DNA of 64,000 bases. Origin: a virus. A program made the position numbers and the translations under genes. Location of the stretch: positions 1 to 64,000 of IMG/VR virus record IMGVR_UViG_3300042898_006838; one strand, given 5' to 3'. A model generated the notes under the pieces. It did not search any database, was not told the DNA's origin, and was given only the letters and a program-made list of their open reading frames with translations. This document shows, in pieces, positions 34,672 to 43,822 of this stretch (position 1 is its first letter; every line of letters begins with the position of its first letter).

Positions 34672-36615
34672 TCACAGTCGACCGCGCAGGTATTCACGGA
34701 TCTGGGTGAGAGTCTTAGCGACATTGCTGACGCGCACAACGGCAAGCTGATCGCTCGTACCCAGGGACAGGGACGGGGCGCCAGCTGACAGCGAAGGCAC
34801 TTCGTTACCGCTGCCGCCGATCCAGCGCCCGGTGACGACACTTCCGTTGACGACCAGCAGCGTATCGCCGGCCGATCCGAAGGTGTGACTCACGGCCACG
34901 TGGTTGACGGAGTTGTAACGCAGACGCTCGCCGCTCTCCTGTCGGAATTCGACGGTCGCCGAGGCGGTGTCAAACCGGAACCTGAGGCTTCCGTCTGAAG
35001 CATACGCGAGCTCAACTCCGCCCTGATTCCGCACTCCACCGCTGGAATGGATGAGTTCGGCTCGGCTGCTGTAGACCAGGGCCTCAACGGATGTGAGCCG
35101 TGGGTACACGATTACTTCGACGGTAAAAGCCGAGGACTGGACTGGCAGCGTTCCCGCTGCCACGAGGATGCTGTCGCCATTGCCAACAGCCGTTCGACCC
35201 AGTGTCGAAGACAGGCTCTGAGCTGTGATGACGGCGTGACGCGCGTCTGGACTGGCGTCAAGGATTCTGGCGGCACTGCCTCCGCCGCTGACGTTGGCTT
35301 TGATGCCGCCAAAGCCCTTGGCGTAGAGCGCGGCCACGGACTGAGGGCTCCAGGCCTGGTTGGCGACTATGACCTCGTCCAGGCGACCGGAGAAGCGTGA
35401 GTTAGTCCAGGACGTGGCCTGACCCAGCTGCACACTCCCGGTGCTCACGGCCGCGGCTGAGCCCTGTGTGGGCTTCTGCAGCACCAGCTTGCCATCGATG
35501 TAGCATCGCACGATCTTGTTCACGAAGTCGCGCGTCCAGGCGACATGCGTCCAGACACTGACTTTGAATGTGCCGGCGGACAGGAGGTAGCCGAAGTACG
35601 GCGCGCCATGACCGTTGCCGCCAAACGTGCCGTAGTAGAAGTAGCCGCTGCCGTCGCTGTTGATGACCGTGGCGTACTCGCCGCCGTACCCCTTGCTGAT
35701 CGGGTGCTGGTTGCCCTGCAGCGTCGTCAGACGCATCCACCAGCTCAAGCTCAGCTGACCGGTGATGCGCAGGTTGGCGACGTTTCCGGCGTCGTAATAC
35801 CCGGTACCGGCGCCGCTCAGGAACTCACGGGCCTGACCGACTTGACCTGCGATGCTGACCGGCGCCGCGCCCACCAGTGAGGCGTTGTTTCCTCCGACGA
35901 TATCCACGGCGCTGCTGCCGATGAAGTCTCCGGTATCAAACGTCCAGTAGCTGACTACGCCGGGAGGAAGAGCCTCGGTCACGGACACGGTGTCAACTGC
36001 TCCGTCGTAGAGCAGGATGGTATTGGCGTCTGCTTTCATGGGCAGAGCCAGGTCACGATTGATTGACTGAGTACCGGCGTAGCGAGCGAAGAAGGTGTCG
36101 GCCTTTCTCACCACATCCTGATCTCCGGCCTCCGTTGCCGTTGGGTCGATGATGGTTATTTCAGAGCCGCCTCCGACCTTCACCTTCACGTCTCGATCTC
36201 TGACGTAGAACTGCCTGGGAACACTGTTGACCGTGAACTGGCTTGGAATATCTCCTATGGCCAGGAAAGTCACAGGTGCCACGATCAGGTTTGTGACTAC
36301 GTTCCATGTGAATGTAAACAGCGACGCTCCGTCGCTGAACATGAAGACGACCTCGTTATCAGCTACTTCCAGGCAGTGAAAATTCAAGACCCTGACGCGG
36401 TCGACAGGTACCACACGCTCGCTGAAGTCAGTGCCGTCCGTGCGCAGCCCGCCGATGACGGAGATCGAGCCCGTGCGCTCACGCACGACAAAGACATCAC
36501 CGCGTCCGTCGTCGTTCATCGTCCACACGGCCCATGACTTGTTGGCCGCACGCAGGTGCCTGACCTGCTGCGCGTCTCCGACCACGGACATGGCGACGGG
36601 CGATGTCAGCGTCAC
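34672..36615 (-). CDS. Large virion protein with LamG / concanavalin-type domains (647 aa)
   Basis: The start is GTG 36615, one base after the preceding stop; the longer in-frame extension is arginine-rich out-of-frame sequence. Residues about 215-430 contain a LamG-type jelly roll (VVSYWTFDTGDF, QLSLSWWMRLTTLQG, WTHVAWTRDFVNKIVRCYID, SGRLDEVIVANQAW). A second, looser copy follows at about 470-640 (QSSAFTVEVIVYPR, NHVAVSHTFGSAGDTLL). The first 190 residues are a beta-rich head. Such domains bind glycans or act as scaffolds on phage tails. Confidence 0.75.
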   Translation of the reverse strand: MTLTSPVAMSVVGDAQQVRHLRAANKSWAVWTMNDDGRGDVFVVRERTGSISVIGGLRTDGTDFSERVVPVDRVRVLNFHCLEVADNEVVFMFSDGASLFTFTWNVVTNLIVAPVTFLAIGDIPSQFTVNSVPRQFYVRDRDVKVKVGGGSEITIIDPTATEAGDQDVVRKADTFFARYAGTQSINRDLALPMKADANTILLYDGAVDTVSVTEALPPGVVSYWTFDTGDFIGSSAVDIVGGNNASLVGAAPVSIAGQVGQAREFLSGAGTGYYDAGNVANLRITGQLSLSWWMRLTTLQGNQHPISKGYGGEYATVINSDGSGYFYYGTFGGNGHGAPYFGYLLSAGTFKVSVWTHVAWTRDFVNKIVRCYIDGKLVLQKPTQGSAAAVSTGSVQLGQATSWTNSRFSGRLDEVIVANQAWSPQSVAALYAKGFGGIKANVSGGGSAARILDASPDARHAVITAQSLSSTLGRTAVGNGDSILVAAGTLPVQSSAFTVEVIVYPRLTSVEALVYSSRAELIHSSGGVRNQGGVELAYASDGSLRFRFDTASATVEFRQESGERLRYNSVNHVAVSHTFGSAGDTLLVVNGSVVTGRWIGGSGNEVPSLSAGAPSLSLGTSDQLAVVRVSNVAKTLTQIREYLRGRL

Positions 36616-36616
36616 G

Positions 36617-36907
36617 TCACAGCCCCAGCGGATTGGCGGAGTCGACTGTCGCACCAGGTGCCGGCGCCGGTGAGTGCGTCGACAGCGGAGCCGGTTCGAT
36701 GGCCACCACGATCTCGATGCCCGCGGCCTGGGCCCAGGCGACGACGGCGTTCTGGGCTTCGAAGCTCGACGTCGGCGGACTGAAGACGCAGTCGGCCCAG
36801 GCTTCTGGTTGCGCCTGCTCGTTGACCTGCTGGGCACCGGGCACGAGCGACGACAGAGGCACGTTGACCGTGACTGAGGACTTGTTTTGGACCCTGATCA
36901 CAAACAT
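36617..36907 (-). CDS. Small hypothetical tail-region protein (96 aa)
   Basis: The protein (MFVIRVQNKSSVTVNVPLSS onward) has a beta-rich N-terminus, a helix-like middle (EAQNAVVAWAQAAGIEIVVA) and a proline/alanine-rich tail (PAPLSTHSPAPAPGATVDS). It lies between the 1638- and 647-residue genes. The opening resembles short phage proteins that attach to a larger tail protein, but I recognise no family. Confidence 0.6.
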   Translation of the reverse strand: MFVIRVQNKSSVTVNVPLSSLVPGAQQVNEQAQPEAWADCVFSPPTSSFEAQNAVVAWAQAAGIEIVVAIEPAPLSTHSPAPAPGATVDSANPLGL

Positions 36908-36917
36908 CTCTGACTCC

Positions 36918-39900
36918 TCACGTCACAGGCGCGCCACTGCCGACGATGGTCACGCGCCGGACCTGTTGCTGCAAGTTTCGGCGCCGGCGGATGACCCACG
37001 TCAATCCGCTGGCAATGCCGGGAAGAATCTCGTCGTACTTGACCTTGATGACCTTGTTTGGGTCGCTGCCTGTGATCGACACGATTTCAAAAATGCGTCG
37101 ACCGTAGGTGACGTTCGAGATCTCTATGAAGTCGCCAGCCACCGGGCCGTCGACAGCCGTCAGCGCCTCGCCCAGGACCACGATGTCCGTGCAGCCGTCT
37201 CCGTCGTCATCAGCCGGCGTCGTGGCGCTGACCGTCGAGCTCTGCACGGTCACGAACTCCAGGTCGTAGCCGAAGTGTATCGTGCCTTCGATGTGTCCGA
37301 TGGTCACGCGGTTGTTGGTGTCCCAGTCCGTGTAAAACGAGTCGTGAGGGGCCACTGGCGGAGAAGAAGAAGGAGGTGACGACGACTGCGCCCGATTGAT
37401 CTCACGTCCCACATCCCAGGCCGCGGCGGTTATCGGGTGCGGAATTTCGGCCTGCAGAACCAGGATCTGCGTTGTCGACGGCACGTCGATGATCGTCCAG
37501 TAGCTGTCATCCAGCGGCTGGTCGCGCGTCGACACCTCGTCGGCGCTGTCGATGCGCAACTCGTCATTTGGTCCGAAGGAGCACGTGGCCCAGGTGAACG
37601 TGTTGGTCTCGTTGACAAAGGCCTTGCTCGTCTGCACCTCCGTCGCAGACACGAAGCCGGTGATCAGCGCCCAGCCGTTGTTGGCGCTGTTCGCGGCACC
37701 GCCGATGCGGATGTAGTTTCCGATGATCAGTCTCGTGAACAAGGCGCCTGGGTCAATGAAGCGACCGGCGCTGGTGACCTGGGCGTCGTTGACGCCCGTG
37801 TCCGTGTACAGCGGCCCGGTGACGTTGACGATGTTCGTCAAGCCATCGGCATTGCCATCGTCGACTGGCGTGGCACCCGTGCCGCTGGCGCGGATGACCT
37901 GGATCTTGTCGGTCTGTTGGCCATTGAACAAATCGTCGTCGGCGTCATCGAGCCGGTTCTCGATGGGCCTGCCGAGCGGCTTGAAGTTTTCGTCGTAGAG
38001 ATGAATGCCGGCGAAGTACGACGTCGCGTTGTAGATGTTGTCGGGCTCATACGTGCGCCAGCGCCAGTACTGTCGTCGCCGCACACTCTCTGGCAGGTCT
38101 CTGAGGTCGAAGATCACAGAGGCGCCGACAGCTGGTGAGGTGTTGCTGTTAAAGCTGATGCCTGGATTACCCTTGTAGCCGTTGTAGCCCGTGTACCAGG
38201 TCCCCGGGCTTGCGCTGTCCGGGCCGTTGGCGGGAACGGCGTTGGTTCCCTTTGGCGAAGACTTGACCAGCGACCAGTTGACGCCATGGTCATTGGACGA
38301 CCACATGTCGTGTTGCCAAAAGATCTTCATGCGATCTTGGTCCGTGAGATACGTGCCGATCTCGATGAATGAGACAACGGGGACGTTTCTCAACTTCCAA
38401 CGGCGGCCAGCGGCCGCGACGCGCGTTGTCGTGAACACCTTGTCGACTTGGACCTGGGTGGCGCTGAGTCGAGCCAAGATCACGGCCTGACCGTTGTCGT
38501 TGTCAGCCGACGATCCGTTGGCGCCTTCGATGAAGATGCTCTTGCCCACGTCTCCGGCGGAGAACACATATCCGCCGCCGGTGTTGAACAGGTCCGTTCC
38601 CGCGGTCCAGAAGCCGTCGGCATCGAGCTCCAGTTCATCGGCGATGCGAAGAACGGCCGTCGGTTGCATGGCCACGGTTGACGTAAGGTATAGGGCGTTG
38701 GTGCCCAGGTACCCTGGCGCCGAGCCGTATCCGAGTGGGTACTTGAAATAGTCGGCGACGCCACGCGAGAACGGCGGGCGGAAGGTCGGAGATCCGCTGG
38801 CTGAGCTGCTGAATCCTCCCTCCAGTCCGCCGTCGACGGTGTTCATGTTCTTGATTGTCTTCACGGCCTCGTCACATGTGCGCTGCACCGTGGGCTGAAC
38901 GAAGAACTGGTAGAACAGATTCGCGGTCTGCGTGTTGTCCTTGCCTGCGCCGATGTAGGTGATGAACGTGCTGTTCTCATCGGCCAGGAACTCGTCGGTC
39001 TGTGCCACGGCACCGCCGGCCTGCAGGAAGCTGATGTACATGCCGTCGTCGAGCGGCTGGCTCCACTCGTGGACGCGCCGCAGTCCGGCGCCGAGTACGG
39101 CGTTGGCTGTGCGCGAGTTGCTGCCGCCGCGGAAGTTGATGTCGCTCCAGCCATTGCCGGCCAACATGCCCTTGACCCAGGCGCTGCCGTTCCAGCGCCT
39201 GTCGATCCAGACCGCGGAGTGCATGGTCAGCGGCGGTTCAGTTTCAGGTCTGAAGGTGTTCGAGTTCTGGCCACTGACGACACAGCCCATGCCCATGCCC
39301 AGTTCATCGTAGGCCATGCGACGCCACGGCTCCACGGCGGCGGCAGCGCGCGCCCCGTGGCTGTAGATCATGGTCTGTTCGGCGCGCCAGTACTCGGTGC
39401 CGCTCTCGCTGCCTGTCATCCGCAGCCAGTGCAGACTCGGGGTGCCCTCTCCGTAGCTGGCGAACAGACCAATCGCGCCCGTCGTCGGCTCGACGACGAT
39501 GCTGGTGCTGCGTGGCAGATACTGGTAGGTGCCGTCCTTGGGCACCAGGACGATGCTGGGGAAGTTGGTGACGATGCTCGGATTCTGGTGGTAGCGCGTG
39601 AAGTTCGCGGCCGTGGGTGTCGCGGTCCACGCCACGTCCCCGCGTACACGCACCCATCCGTCACCTGTGTCGCTGCCGTTGTACGTGAAGCCGAGCCAGA
39701 CCTCGTTGTGAAAAGGATGCACGCCGCTGCCGGCGACGGCGGGCACGCGCACGACCTTGAGGAAGTTCACCGGCGCACCGGTGCCTACGACGGTCAGCGG
39801 GCTCACGGCCGGGATCGAGGCCTGCGCGAAGCTCACGCACGCGCCGTCACCGGGATTCCAGCGGCAGATGCGCGCTCCCTGGCTGATCCAGTAGACGTTG

Positions 39901-41834
39901 CCGTTCGTGTCCCAGTCGATGTTGTGCTGGCCGCTGTTGAAGCCCGTGGTGCTGTTGTCCACGGTGTAGCCCGTGAGCAGTACGGCCTCATTTGCCGCCA
40001 ATGCGCCCTTCTGGATCGCGACAGGCGCTCCGCCGGCGCCCAGGTAGCTGATGGCCAACACCAGGTTCAAGTTGTCGGTGATGGACGCGATCTCGTAGCT
40101 GCGAGTGTCGCTTCCAAACCTGATCCAGTCGCCGACGGCGAACTGCGTCGTGAACAGTGTTCCGACACCCAGCACGGCCGTGCCGCCGTTGGTGGCCGTG
40201 ACCGTCCCCGTGAGGGCGCTGAGCTGGTGCACGCGCTTCCACGTCACACCGTCGTCGTCGCTGTAGTTCAAGCCGCCGGTCGCCGGCTCGTTGTTCCCGC
40301 CGATGGCCCAGATACGCTGCGTCCCTGGCCCGCCGCTGTACACGCCGCTGAGGTCGTCGCAGAGCGCGACGATGGCTCGTGACGTCAGACCGCTGGCGTC
40401 AGCCGCGTTCTGCTGCTTGCGCCACTGCGCCTCGACGGCAGGGGCTGAGGCGTCTCCGCCCGGAGCCGGGTGCATGCGTGCCAGCACGTACCGGTCATCC
40501 TGGCCGCTGCTGGCACTGAACCAGAGCTTGCGGTTCTGGTCGACGATGATGTCGTCCCAGTTTCCTGCCGGCGCTGCGGCCGTGGCTCCCCAGGTCGCCT
40601 GACTGAGACCAGTGATGCTGCCGTCGTTGAGCACATCCTGGAACGGCTGTGGGCTCATGTGCAGGTGGCGCATGATACCGTAGGGCTTGTTGACGCGGTT
40701 TGGCGTCGTCCACCACCAGTGGCCGTAGCCGTCGTAGACCGTGCGCTGCGGGATCTGGTTCCACTCGGTTTTGTCGTAACAAAGGCGCTCGTCGACGGCG
40801 ACGAAGGACAGGAGGTTATTCTCGCCGTGGATGTAGTTCGTCCAGCTGTCGCCCTTGAAGTACGGCCGTCGGCGCCAGAAGTACTCGGCAACGGGACCCG
40901 TGCGCAGCGACCACGTCAACCCTTCGCCATCCGTGAAACCTTCGCCAATGGTTACAGCGTCGGTGTCGACGTTGCTCGCGTCGACGAAGGCCGTGATCAA
41001 ATAGATACCGCGCCCGTGGACGGCGATGTACTTGCCGACGTCGCCGGGTACGAAGCCGGCGAAAGTAGAGTCGTTGAACCGTGCCGGGGTTCCCGGGTCA
41101 GTGAAGCCTGTGTTCTTCACGGCGCCCTGAATGACGCCGGTGCCGCCGTTCTTGGCGTAGTAGACCTGAAAGCCGCTGTGGTGCAGCCGCTCTTCTGGCG
41201 GGTTGTAGGCGCCTGTGATCTGAATCTGTCCCTGGCTCAGGGGGATGATCAAGGTCTCATTGAACCAGGCCGTGCGCGCATACGGGTGCTTGAAGATGTT
41301 GCCGATGGTGTTGCGCGGGATGTCGACTTCACTCAGCGCCTGGTCGCCCCAGCTCCCGGTCTGTGAGTTTGGAGCGACTCCGAGCATATAGGCGTTCTCT
41401 CCATTGTAACTGACGACCATGCTGCCAATGGCGCACGACGAGTTACCAATGGTGTACGTGCGCCCGTAGGTGCGCGAGAAGTTTCCGTAGCCATCGGCTC
41501 GGTCCGTGAGGACAGCGCCTGCCGTGCCGTCTGGTCCCGAGCCCAGGCCGCCTTCGTAGTTGACTGCCAACTCCCAGCTGCGGGAAAAGGTCTCGGCGTA
41601 GTCCAGGAAGGCGCCGCGATGGCGCAGGTTCGGCACGTAGGGCCTGAGCGGGCTGTGTCGGCGAAAGGCGATGCGAGCCCCGAACCGCGCGTAGTTGGCC
41701 CAACGGCCAGTGCGCACGTAGGCCTCAAAGGGCTGTGTGTTGATGAGCGACGGATGCGTGCGATTGCTCGCGCCTACGACTTCGCCGTCGCCGATCTGGA
41801 GCTGAGAATAGCCGTGGTGAACGCTGCTGCCCAT
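36918..41834 (-). CDS. Giant virion protein (1638 aa)
   Basis: This is the longest gene in the window. The first ~500 residues are mixed, with aromatic- and glycine-rich segments. Residues about 400-900 include propeller-like phrases (WDDIIVDQNRKLWFSASSGQ, TQRIWAIGGNNEPATGGLNY, VYWISQGARICRWN). A module GTVTATNGGTAVLGVGTLFT (near 540) also occurs in the 767-residue spike, and three copies of the recurring SATxVxV beta-module are present (about 37575-37790, 38390-38590, 40890-41100). Two DxDxDG-type loops (DDDGDGCTD, DDGNADG) suggest calcium sites. No enzyme motif. Likely a large fibre or baseplate-peripheral protein. Confidence 0.65.
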   Translation of the reverse strand: MGSSVHHGYSQLQIGDGEVVGASNRTHPSLINTQPFEAYVRTGRWANYARFGARIAFRRHSPLRPYVPNLRHRGAFLDYAETFSRSWELAVNYEGGLGSGPDGTAGAVLTDRADGYGNFSRTYGRTYTIGNSSCAIGSMVVSYNGENAYMLGVAPNSQTGSWGDQALSEVDIPRNTIGNIFKHPYARTAWFNETLIIPLSQGQIQITGAYNPPEERLHHSGFQVYYAKNGGTGVIQGAVKNTGFTDPGTPARFNDSTFAGFVPGDVGKYIAVHGRGIYLITAFVDASNVDTDAVTIGEGFTDGEGLTWSLRTGPVAEYFWRRRPYFKGDSWTNYIHGENNLLSFVAVDERLCYDKTEWNQIPQRTVYDGYGHWWWTTPNRVNKPYGIMRHLHMSPQPFQDVLNDGSITGLSQATWGATAAAPAGNWDDIIVDQNRKLWFSASSGQDDRYVLARMHPAPGGDASAPAVEAQWRKQQNAADASGLTSRAIVALCDDLSGVYSGGPGTQRIWAIGGNNEPATGGLNYSDDDGVTWKRVHQLSALTGTVTATNGGTAVLGVGTLFTTQFAVGDWIRFGSDTRSYEIASITDNLNLVLAISYLGAGGAPVAIQKGALAANEAVLLTGYTVDNSTTGFNSGQHNIDWDTNGNVYWISQGARICRWNPGDGACVSFAQASIPAVSPLTVVGTGAPVNFLKVVRVPAVAGSGVHPFHNEVWLGFTYNGSDTGDGWVRVRGDVAWTATPTAANFTRYHQNPSIVTNFPSIVLVPKDGTYQYLPRSTSIVVEPTTGAIGLFASYGEGTPSLHWLRMTGSESGTEYWRAEQTMIYSHGARAAAAVEPWRRMAYDELGMGMGCVVSGQNSNTFRPETEPPLTMHSAVWIDRRWNGSAWVKGMLAGNGWSDINFRGGSNSRTANAVLGAGLRRVHEWSQPLDDGMYISFLQAGGAVAQTDEFLADENSTFITYIGAGKDNTQTANLFYQFFVQPTVQRTCDEAVKTIKNMNTVDGGLEGGFSSSASGSPTFRPPFSRGVADYFKYPLGYGSAPGYLGTNALYLTSTVAMQPTAVLRIADELELDADGFWTAGTDLFNTGGGYVFSAGDVGKSIFIEGANGSSADNDNGQAVILARLSATQVQVDKVFTTTRVAAAGRRWKLRNVPVVSFIEIGTYLTDQDRMKIFWQHDMWSSNDHGVNWSLVKSSPKGTNAVPANGPDSASPGTWYTGYNGYKGNPGISFNSNTSPAVGASVIFDLRDLPESVRRRQYWRWRTYEPDNIYNATSYFAGIHLYDENFKPLGRPIENRLDDADDDLFNGQQTDKIQVIRASGTGATPVDDGNADGLTNIVNVTGPLYTDTGVNDAQVTSAGRFIDPGALFTRLIIGNYIRIGGAANSANNGWALITGFVSATEVQTSKAFVNETNTFTWATCSFGPNDELRIDSADEVSTRDQPLDDSYWTIIDVPSTTQILVLQAEIPHPITAAAWDVGREINRAQSSSPPSSSPPVAPHDSFYTDWDTNNRVTIGHIEGTIHFGYDLEFVTVQSSTVSATTPADDDGDGCTDIVVLGEALTAVDGPVAGDFIEISNVTYGRRIFEIVSITGSDPNKVIKVKYDEILPGIASGLTWVIRRRRNLQQQVRRVTIVGSGAPVT

Positions 41835-41837
41835 GGA

Positions 41838-42353
41838 TCACGTCCTCTGAATGGCGAGACGGTAAGAGACTTCGAGTGTGGCCGACACGACCTGGACGAT
41901 GGGCGTGCTCAACAGCGTCGCCGCGCAGATGCCGCTGGGTCCGGACTTGAGGTTCGTGAAACCGTCCTGCGACGCGTTCCGGGTCAATCCGATCATACGT
42001 ATCGTCCGCTGAACCGGCGGTACGGCAAAGACGACCTGGTACGTCCAGATGCGATTGGGGCCGTCGATAGACGGGACGACGCCTATGAGCGAGACGCCAG
42101 GCATCGTCGTGCGCATGGAGCTGCGCTTGGGGTGCATGGCCTCCGTGGTCTCGTGGAGAAACACGCACATGTTCGCATGTGCAAGGTCGTTGGCCGCAAA
42201 GAGCAACCGATAGTACTCGGTGATCATGTTGTGCTGATGGACGTGCTGCAGGATGTTGCCATCGGCATCGCGCAGCACGGCATCGATCGTGCCTTCGACA
42301 TTTGGCAGCCCCGGCTGGCCAGTGAGCAGTTCCGCCAACGGCTTGCGTGTCAT
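41838..42353 (-). CDS. Hypothetical tail protein (171 aa)
   Basis: The protein reads MTRKPLAELLTGQPGLPNVE, then GTIDAVLRDADGNILQHVHQ and MITEYYRLLFAANDLAHANM. It has alternating strands and a central histidine-rich loop (HVHQH). The start overlaps the previous stop as ATGA and it is followed three bases later by the giant 1638-residue gene. Its order suggests a connector or chaperone for that protein, but I recognise no family. Confidence 0.65.
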   Translation of the reverse strand: MTRKPLAELLTGQPGLPNVEGTIDAVLRDADGNILQHVHQHNMITEYYRLLFAANDLAHANMCVFLHETTEAMHPKRSSMRTTMPGVSLIGVVPSIDGPNRIWTYQVVFAVPPVQRTIRMIGLTRNASQDGFTNLKSGPSGICAATLLSTPIVQVVSATLEVSYRLAIQRT

Positions 42354-43822
42354 GACCCGGCTCCGATGTTGACAGTGTTGCGTGCGACGAAACTGGCCGG
42401 GGCGACGCTGTCTGCGCCCGTCACACTCCAGACGAGAGCGCCGTTGTTAGCGTCGGCGCCGGGGGCCGTCAACGCGACGACGCGCACGCTCGTGGCACTG
42501 ATTATCTCCACGATCGTCCACGAGCCGTTGTTGGCGGCTGTCGCCGCGCCACTGACCGTGATCTGCCGATCCAGGTGCTGACGGCTCATCTGCACGAGGC
42601 CCGTGAACACAACATGCCCGCCGACGGCCGAGGCCATGGCCGCCGCCGTGCCCACGGCCGGGAACCAGGTGCGTGTGAAACCGGCTTCACCGCTGTGGCC
42701 CGTGTAGCCGCTGACCACCGGGCCGTCGGTGGGCACAGCCAGTTTCAGCGGCGCGAAGGTCACGGTGCTGTGCGTGTGCTGCGGGCTCTCGCCGGTGAAC
42801 CCGGCGCGCAAGAAGTCGCCGTTCGTAGCCCCGGCGTCGGCGCTGCGTGCCGTCAGCCTGCGCATGGCCGACGCGCCCTGATCGCCGTAGACGCTCTGGG
42901 TGTAGTAGCGGTCACCTTCGGCGTATGCCGGGTCCAGGAACACCTGAATCTCTGTCGAGTACGGGAGCTCGGCGACCTGGACGGCGGCGCCGGTGTTGAT
43001 CTTGAACAGACGCACGGAGGTGATGAGCGTGCTCGATACTGGCGGCACGATCGCGGCAGCCGGCGTGCCCAGGAACGCGACGGGCGCCGGCGAGTTCGGT
43101 GGCGAGCTGAACGTGATGAAGGGACTCTCTCCGGTGAACCCAGAGACCAGTGGTCCGTCTGTGGGCACAGCGAGCTTGATGGGTGTGAAGGTGACGACGT
43201 CGTGCCTGTGGTTCGGGCTTTCCCCCGTGACGCCGGACTTGATGTTCGACTTCAGGATGCTGGGCTGTGCCAGTGTGCTGGGTACCTCGTCGTCGGCGCC
43301 GCTGACGAGGAAGACCTTGCCGTTCTGAATGTAGACGATCTCGACCTCGTTGGTGAGCTCGTTGAATCCGACGTCGACCTTGTCCCCGGGCACGACTAAA
43401 ACTTCAGCGGTCAGGGGATCGTCTTTTCGAGCGTAGATGTTACCGGGCACGCGGGAGTACACGACCCAGGGCGCGGAGCTGGTCTCGGCGATACGCGGGA
43501 CGCTGGCGTCGTCAGTGAACGTGATCTGGCGCAGGCCGACTTGGAACATATAACTGAAAACTGGGGACAGAGAACCGGTGACGCTGACGTTTACGACCGA
43601 GCCACTGACCATCGTCGACGGCTGGTCGAGCACCAGGCGCAGGCCGCCTGTGACTGGGATAGACAACGCCATCCATCCGGCTAGGGCGCTGACTCCATTC
43701 CAGACCTGAACGGAGTCGACGGCCACGGACGTGATCGTCTCGCCGAGTGCGTCAAAGATCAGTGCCGTGTTAACGGGCACAAGTCTCTCGCCAGATCTTG
43801 GTGTCACGAGTGTGATCGTCAC
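42350..43822 (-). CDS. Tail protein with repeated His-rich loop segments (490 aa)
   Basis: The N-terminal ~110 residues are an Ig-like sandwich (PRSGERLVPVNTALIFDALG, VNVSVTGSLSPVFSYMF). Two segments share the plan TGESPxHxH..VTFxPxKLAVPTDGPxVSGxTG (near residues 202-235 and 348-380), so there is an internal repeat with HRH and HTH metal-like clusters. The C-terminal region has a copy of the recurring beta-module (RQITVSGAATAANNGSWTIV...ISATSVRV). Neighbouring genes overlap by ATGA on both sides. Likely a baseplate-peripheral protein. Confidence 0.65.
   Translation of the reverse strand: MTITLVTPRSGERLVPVNTALIFDALGETITSVAVDSVQVWNGVSALAGWMALSIPVTGGLRLVLDQPSTMVSGSVVNVSVTGSLSPVFSYMFQVGLRQITFTDDASVPRIAETSSAPWVVYSRVPGNIYARKDDPLTAEVLVVPGDKVDVGFNELTNEVEIVYIQNGKVFLVSGADDEVPSTLAQPSILKSNIKSGVTGESPNHRHDVVTFTPIKLAVPTDGPLVSGFTGESPFITFSSPPNSPAPVAFLGTPAAAIVPPVSSTLITSVRLFKINTGAAVQVAELPYSTEIQVFLDPAYAEGDRYYTQSVYGDQGASAMRRLTARSADAGATNGDFLRAGFTGESPQHTHSTVTFAPLKLAVPTDGPVVSGYTGHSGEAGFTRTWFPAVGTAAAMASAVGGHVVFTGLVQMSRQHLDRQITVSGAATAANNGSWTIVEIISATSVRVVALTAPGADANNGALVWSVTGADSVAPASFVARNTVNIGAGS

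Noticed and set aside
36616-36837. Arginine-rich N-terminal extension of the 647-residue gene
   Set aside because: The extension is an out-of-frame reading of the 96-residue gene. A GTG one base after that gene's stop is a better start.
39069-40382. Plus-strand frame of about 437 codons opposite the 1638-residue gene
   Set aside because: It is an antisense reading with biased composition. The minus-strand protein has sensible beta-strand sequence and codon use.
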